Source: Limonium bicolor
Taxonomy: Eukaryota > Streptophyta > Magnoliopsida > Caryophyllales > Plumbaginaceae
DNA: 64,000 bases
Direction: 5' to 3'
Assembly (NCBI GenBank): GCA_023374045.1
Contig: CM041777.1
Location: 465,029,827 to 465,093,826, forward strand
The notes under the pieces were generated by a model, which worked only from the letters and a program-made list of their open reading frames with translations, did no database searches and had not been told where the DNA came from. The position numbers and the translations under genes were made by a program. Position 1 is the first letter of the stretch; every line of letters begins with the position of its first letter. Below are positions 60,223 to 64,000 of the stretch, in pieces.

Positions 60223-60570
60223 TATGTCTTAAGGATCCCAGGGATAAACATGATAGCTGGAATGGTGACCCAGCATGTGCATGGCAAGCAGATGCCTAAT
60301 GTGGACACATTAATGTGCAATGAACGGGATGAGACTCCCAGAATGAGTACCTACACTACCAGGAAATGTTGATCTTCACAGAAGAGGATAATAAGCTATG
60401 TCTTAAGGATCCCAGGGATAAACATGATAGCTGGAATGGTGACCCAGCATGTGCATGGCAAGCAGATGCCTAATGTGGACACATTAATGTGCAATGAACG
60501 GGATGAGACTCCCAGAATGAGTACCTACACTACCAGGAAATGTTGATCTTCACAGAAGAGGATAATAAGC
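60223..60570 (+). repeat. Perfect 174-bp tandem duplication
   Basis: Two abutting copies (60,223-60,396 and 60,397-60,570), each from 'tatgtcttaaggatccc' to 'gaggataataagc', identical by eye. The length is a multiple of three, but no open frame spans it. Confidence 0.95.
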
Positions 60571-62292
60571 CAGTTAAGAACGCAAACGGCGTGGCTAACT
60601 GAATATACCAATAAGTGCGAACCAGATGTAATGACATAACTTAGCAACACCCAGGAGCAATCCTTGAAGGGTGTTCACATCAACGATAGTTGAACGAAAT
60701 AACGTGACAAAAACACAAGGGTTGAAACTAACACCCAGTCTAGACATAAGTTGTCAGGAGACGGACTGACAATCCTAAGGGGCATCCCATGAAAGGAAAC
60801 GGAATGCAACGACCTTGTCATGGAGCTCAATATGATATCCAAACCATGTAATGTTGTACAGAGAAGTAAATGTGTATGAACAGCCTACAATGAGCAGAGC
60901 TCGAGGCAGTAAGGCTACTAAGCCACAAGCAAATGTGTTAGGTAAATTTGAATCAATTGTAGAAGTCTATGTTATAATAAGTAAAGCGGATAACGAACCA
61001 CTGCTAAGAGAGTGGGGATACCTCTTAACATTGTCAGACCGCAACAGCGGTAGTTATGTGAACCAAGTTCAAGAAACATGTTAAGGATTGACCATGTTGT
61101 CGTTGCGAGAGAACAGATAGTTTGGTAGCATGTGAGTATAAGTAAAGCACCGAGCTGAATAACGCCGGTTTGTAACTCGAGTGATCAACGCTCAAGGAGC
61201 ATTCAGTAGTCATCCAAATGAATGACGAACCATAATACAAATGATGTAAGTATATGTGTGGAAGCTAATATGACTGTGAATACCATATAAGTTGATGTTA
61301 TACAATGAGAAAGACCAGTTATGAGTTAAACTCAGTGGAGATGCAAGGTAAGTGATGATAAACAGACTGGGCAATAAGCCAGTAGTTGGTACTATGTGAT
61401 AAGGAACTCAGTGTGAATTCCCATTGCTAATAAGAGATTTACTGTCAAGAGTTTATGCCTCTGCACTCTGTATAACTGAGTGTTTTGGTATTGCACTTAC
61501 GCAGTAATGATCAAGTGGGATAGCTGGGATTCGGGAAATGTTAATTGTGGAGGAAACAACAAACGGCTTATAACGCCATAGTGACTGATGCATGATAAAT
61601 GCAAGGTCGTACCAATGAAAGAGTACTAGTACAGAACCAAATGTGGAGGCATGGCTAGCATTAAGTGACTGTAGTAACATAGAATACCAAATATCGGTAT
61701 GGAATATACCTCAAGTGTGGGAAATAGCCGAGAGAGCACTACACACTAGGTAGTAGCTCAACCTCAACCGACAGTAAGTCGGAAGGAATCGAGTCAGTCA
61801 TCGTGAAATACATAGCAGTTTAAGCAGTAAGTTATTGGAGAAGGGGATGGAAAGTTTTGAAACTCACCGAATTCGCTCACGGTCAGAAATACCACGCATC
61901 GGTTGAGAAACCGTTGTTACCAAGATAAAGGTGATAATTGGGGATGTACAATACAGTAAGAATAACGAATGGGGCAAACTATGCCCTACAGTTATTAGAG
62001 TTTCGCAGCAGAAACTAGTGAGCCAGTGATTCAAGTGTTGAATGTGCATGGTGAACATGAGTGAACGGCTAATTATTAATGCCTAGAAGCCTCACAGGCC
62101 AGAACCAAAACCAGTTAAGAGTTAAAGCAAACTCCAATGAGAATTCTTGGTTTAGGGACTAAACCGCCAATATGGTCAAGATCCTCTAACCAGAACACAT
62201 TGTATAACAGACCGCGTGGAAGTTAAAGTACTTCACGACGGCAGAATTTTGTAAACCAATGATTAAGTGATTGATTACGTGGGCGTAATCCC

Positions 62293-62308
62293 TTTTAAGG
62301 GGGGTAGA
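62293..62308 (+). other. Internal second polypurine-tract copy
   Basis: TTTTAAGGGGGGTAGA, identical over 16 nt to the functional tract at 63,658-63,673, but followed by 'gcgtaaaacc' instead of the LTR terminus. Confidence 0.75.
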
Positions 62309-63370
62309 GCGTAAAACCGCTTAGTGTGTTTTACTGTACAAGTGTACGTGAACTATGTTGTGCATAGCACAAAATAATTTGTTTGGATGATGGTGCGTGC
62401 GTTATATAAACATACGCATTCATTCATGGTTTAATTATGGTAATTGCGCACAGGAGATGCGAATACCATTGTGATAAGTGTGTTTATTTTGTTAACAGTT
62501 GTGTGTGAGAGTACAAGTGTAAGGGAGTAAAGAAACTCCCGGGGAACTAAAACCCCAACAGTATGTGTTCGTATAATTCTAAATGTAATACCGTGTATTG
62601 TATTTTGATAAAAGTATGTAAATATACAGTATTGTGAGTTATGAAGGGGTATGAAACCTATATAGAACCTAGTAAGAATTAAATTCCCTAGGTAACTTGA
62701 TTAAAAGTGAATGGAAATAACTGATAGACGAAGTTCTATCCCTTGGAGATGTTATGATCATGATTAGAATGATTAAAAAGATAGAAAATTGGAAATGAGT
62801 GATTTACTTGATGCTTGAAATTGAAGTGGGAGGTGAAACTTGATTATCATGAGATCAAGGGAAGCCGAACACAAATTGGGGTGGAAGGATAGTTCAACAC
62901 TGGTGCTGATCACATCAGGGTTGGATGATTCTTGAAGCTCCCTGTAAGTGGTCACAAATAACCACTCTAAGAAAGATGCAAAGAGTATAAATTGGACTTG
63001 GAGTTGTGTTGCATTTTCAAAAGGATTTTCAATTGGTATTTCCAAAACAGTCGATTAATATTTTGAATAAAGGATTCTCTTATACTTAACCTAGTAAAGA
63101 ATTTTTTGTAGTACTTGCTCACGAGCCGAGGACGTATGAGCCTTTGTCTTCGGACCGGTGACATGAGAAGTATATATGTTAAAAATTAAGTGATTGTTTT
63201 GATCTCCCAAAGGAACGGGGACCAGAAGGTGTCCATCGCGACCGGGTTCTGCGGGATCACAGTGTATATAAAAAGGTATTTTTGGTTGATATACATGCTA
63301 AGACATGTTGCGTGGTATGTGTAATAAATATTATTTTGACATTGAGTCCTAATGTGGATGAGTTCTAAAT

Positions 63371-63560
63371 GTTGTTATGTTACCTAGACCTATGTGTCTA
63401 AATGTTGTTATGTTACCCAGACCTGAGAGTCTAAGGGTTGTTATGTAAGTACAATGCTGTTAAGATACCCGGACCGTTGAGTCCGAGGTTATCATGTAAG
63501 TATGTTATGTTATGTATGGATGTGGATATGTTGCCCGGACCGTCAAGTCCGAGGTTGTGA
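63371..63560 (+). repeat. Short tandem repeats before the 3' LTR
   Basis: 'gttgttatgt' recurs at 63,371, 63,404 and 63,437 (33-bp period) with 'agacct..gtcta' arms. Two related units with CCCGGACCG/GTCCGAGG hairpins follow at about 63,470-63,491 and 63,535-63,555. Confidence 0.8.
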
Positions 63561-63657
63561 TGTAAAGTATGTTAGTTATGGAAGTTTTATTTTGCAAGTA
63601 ATTCCCGTATTCTAGTCTAATGATGCATGGGAAATGTGAACTTCGAGGACGAAGTTC

Positions 63658-63674
63658 TTTTAAGGGGGGTAGAT
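63658..63674 (+). other. Polypurine tract of the LARD-like element
   Basis: TTTTAAGGGGGGTAGAT directly precedes the 3' LTR start TGAAATACCCC at 63,675. Confidence 0.9.
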
Positions 63675-64000
63675 TGAAATACCCCAAACCTTGATATGTT
63701 GTTTAAATGTTAAACTATGGTATATAAAGGCTAAAAAATGCCTTAGAAACATCATTGAACAATTTAGACCATATTAAAACACAATAAAACACTAAGACAC
63801 AGTTTGAGCAAAAACATGCTCTAAGCTTGGAAGTGAACTTGGTTAGGACCCAAAGAGCCTACCAAGACTTAATAATATTCAATTATGATTTAATAAGGCT
63901 AAATAAGTCCTTAGGGAACGTTGGTGGACAATTAAACCAAACAAAACACAAGGAAACACCTTAAAGTCAATTTAAGCAAATACTTGCTCTAGACTTGGTG
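63675..64000 (+). repeat. 3' LTR of the LARD-like element, truncated by window end
   Basis: The first 326 bp align without gaps to 53,848-54,173 with six substitutions. The remaining ~4.4 kb lie outside the window. Confidence 0.93.

Larger units (their letters stand above)
58609..63657 (+). other. Non-coding internal region of the LARD-like element
   Basis: About 5 kb with base composition near 42-45% GC, less AT-rich than the LTR, as if derived from former coding sequence, but saturated with stops in all frames. It includes a perfect 174-bp tandem duplication (60,223-60,570), a second copy of the polypurine tract at 62,293, and short tandem repeats just before the 3' LTR. I found no DSG, zinc-knuckle, FDD/YxDD or HHCC motif. 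Confidence 0.7.
53848..64000 (+). mobile_element. Large non-coding LTR element (LARD-like), runs off window
   Basis: Architecture: 5' LTR 53,848-58,591 (TGAAATACCCC...GGGGTGTTACA, 4.74 kb), initiator-Met primer site at 58,597, a 5.07-kb internal region, a polypurine tract at 63,658-63,674, and the first 326 bp of the 3' LTR. No gag, protease, reverse transcriptase, RNase H or integrase motif is readable in any frame of the internal region; the longest open frame there is about 90 codons. Over the 326 shared bases the LTRs differ at six positions (1.8%), so it is fairly young. A 4-5-kb LTR with a several-kb non-coding interior matches the definition of a large retrotransposon derivative. It must be mobilised in trans, probably by a Ty3/gypsy (Tekay/Del-like) partner. 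Confidence 0.85.

Noticed and set aside
60851..61084. 77-codon open frame in the LARD interior as a possible gag remnant
   Set aside because: No motif of gag, protease or integrase, and the flanking frames are closed.

Overview
The window is repeat-dense, AT-rich plant nuclear DNA, most likely from an angiosperm with a large genome. The evidence is the set of LTR retrotransposon types present: very long LTRs (1.2 to 6 kb) with initiator-Met tRNA primer sites, a tRNA-Asp primed element with an Athila-type gag, Ty1/copia (Sirevirus-like) gag, protease and LTR remnants, and hAT-type MITEs. I see no host protein-coding gene, rRNA, tRNA or CRISPR array. The species cannot be named from the sequence. 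Coordinates were counted by hand and may be off by a base or two.

Left part (1-15,168). A GC-rich hairpin block at 60-250 is followed by AT-rich DNA and a solo LTR (1,149-6,099, target duplication ATTTT). Next is a decayed minus-strand Ty1/copia element: LTR 11,967-~12,821, primer site 11,953-11,964, gag N-terminus 11,929-11,370, then gag C-terminus and protease 7,985-6,534. About 3.3 kb of foreign DNA splits its gag, and that DNA carries an 872-bp hAT MITE (8,961-9,832) with a perfect 8-bp target duplication. From ~12,822 to 15,168 there is unassigned DNA with a GGT-rich stretch and a cluster of palindromic repeats.

Middle (15,169-35,372). This is a minus-strand Sirevirus-like element. Its 3' LTR is split by a 4.5-kb solo LTR (outer ends 16,030 and 32,180, duplication GATAT). 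That solo LTR contains a 5.4-kb solo LTR (16,242-21,648, duplication TTTAC) and a complete young 6.2-kb element (22,843-29,091, duplication TTTAA) with near-identical LTRs and a frameshifted gag but no pol. The Sirevirus-like element keeps its polypurine tract and a 544-codon extra ORF (35,129-33,495) that is fully in frame but broken by seven stop codons.

Right part (35,373-64,000). Several elements are nested in series. A plus-strand LTR (35,373-42,713) contains a solo LTR (36,175-40,834, duplication TATGT). An LTR fragment starts at 42,938. A minus-strand 3' LTR (43,283-51,200) contains a solo LTR (43,570-45,393, duplication CTTTA), which contains a hAT MITE (44,214-44,777, duplication GGTATAAG). 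Another LTR fragment starts at 52,672. From 53,848 to beyond the window end lies a large non-coding element with a 4.7-kb 5' LTR, a 5.1-kb internal region without gag or pol, and the start of the 3' LTR; this architecture matches a LARD.

The most unusual signal is a recurring type of structure. In many of these unrelated repeats the AT-rich background is broken by a small island of GC-rich, perfectly base-paired hairpins, often in tandem. In two copies of the LARD LTR family the islands keep the same position, the same ~73-bp period and the same spacer, while both arms of the stem have changed together.
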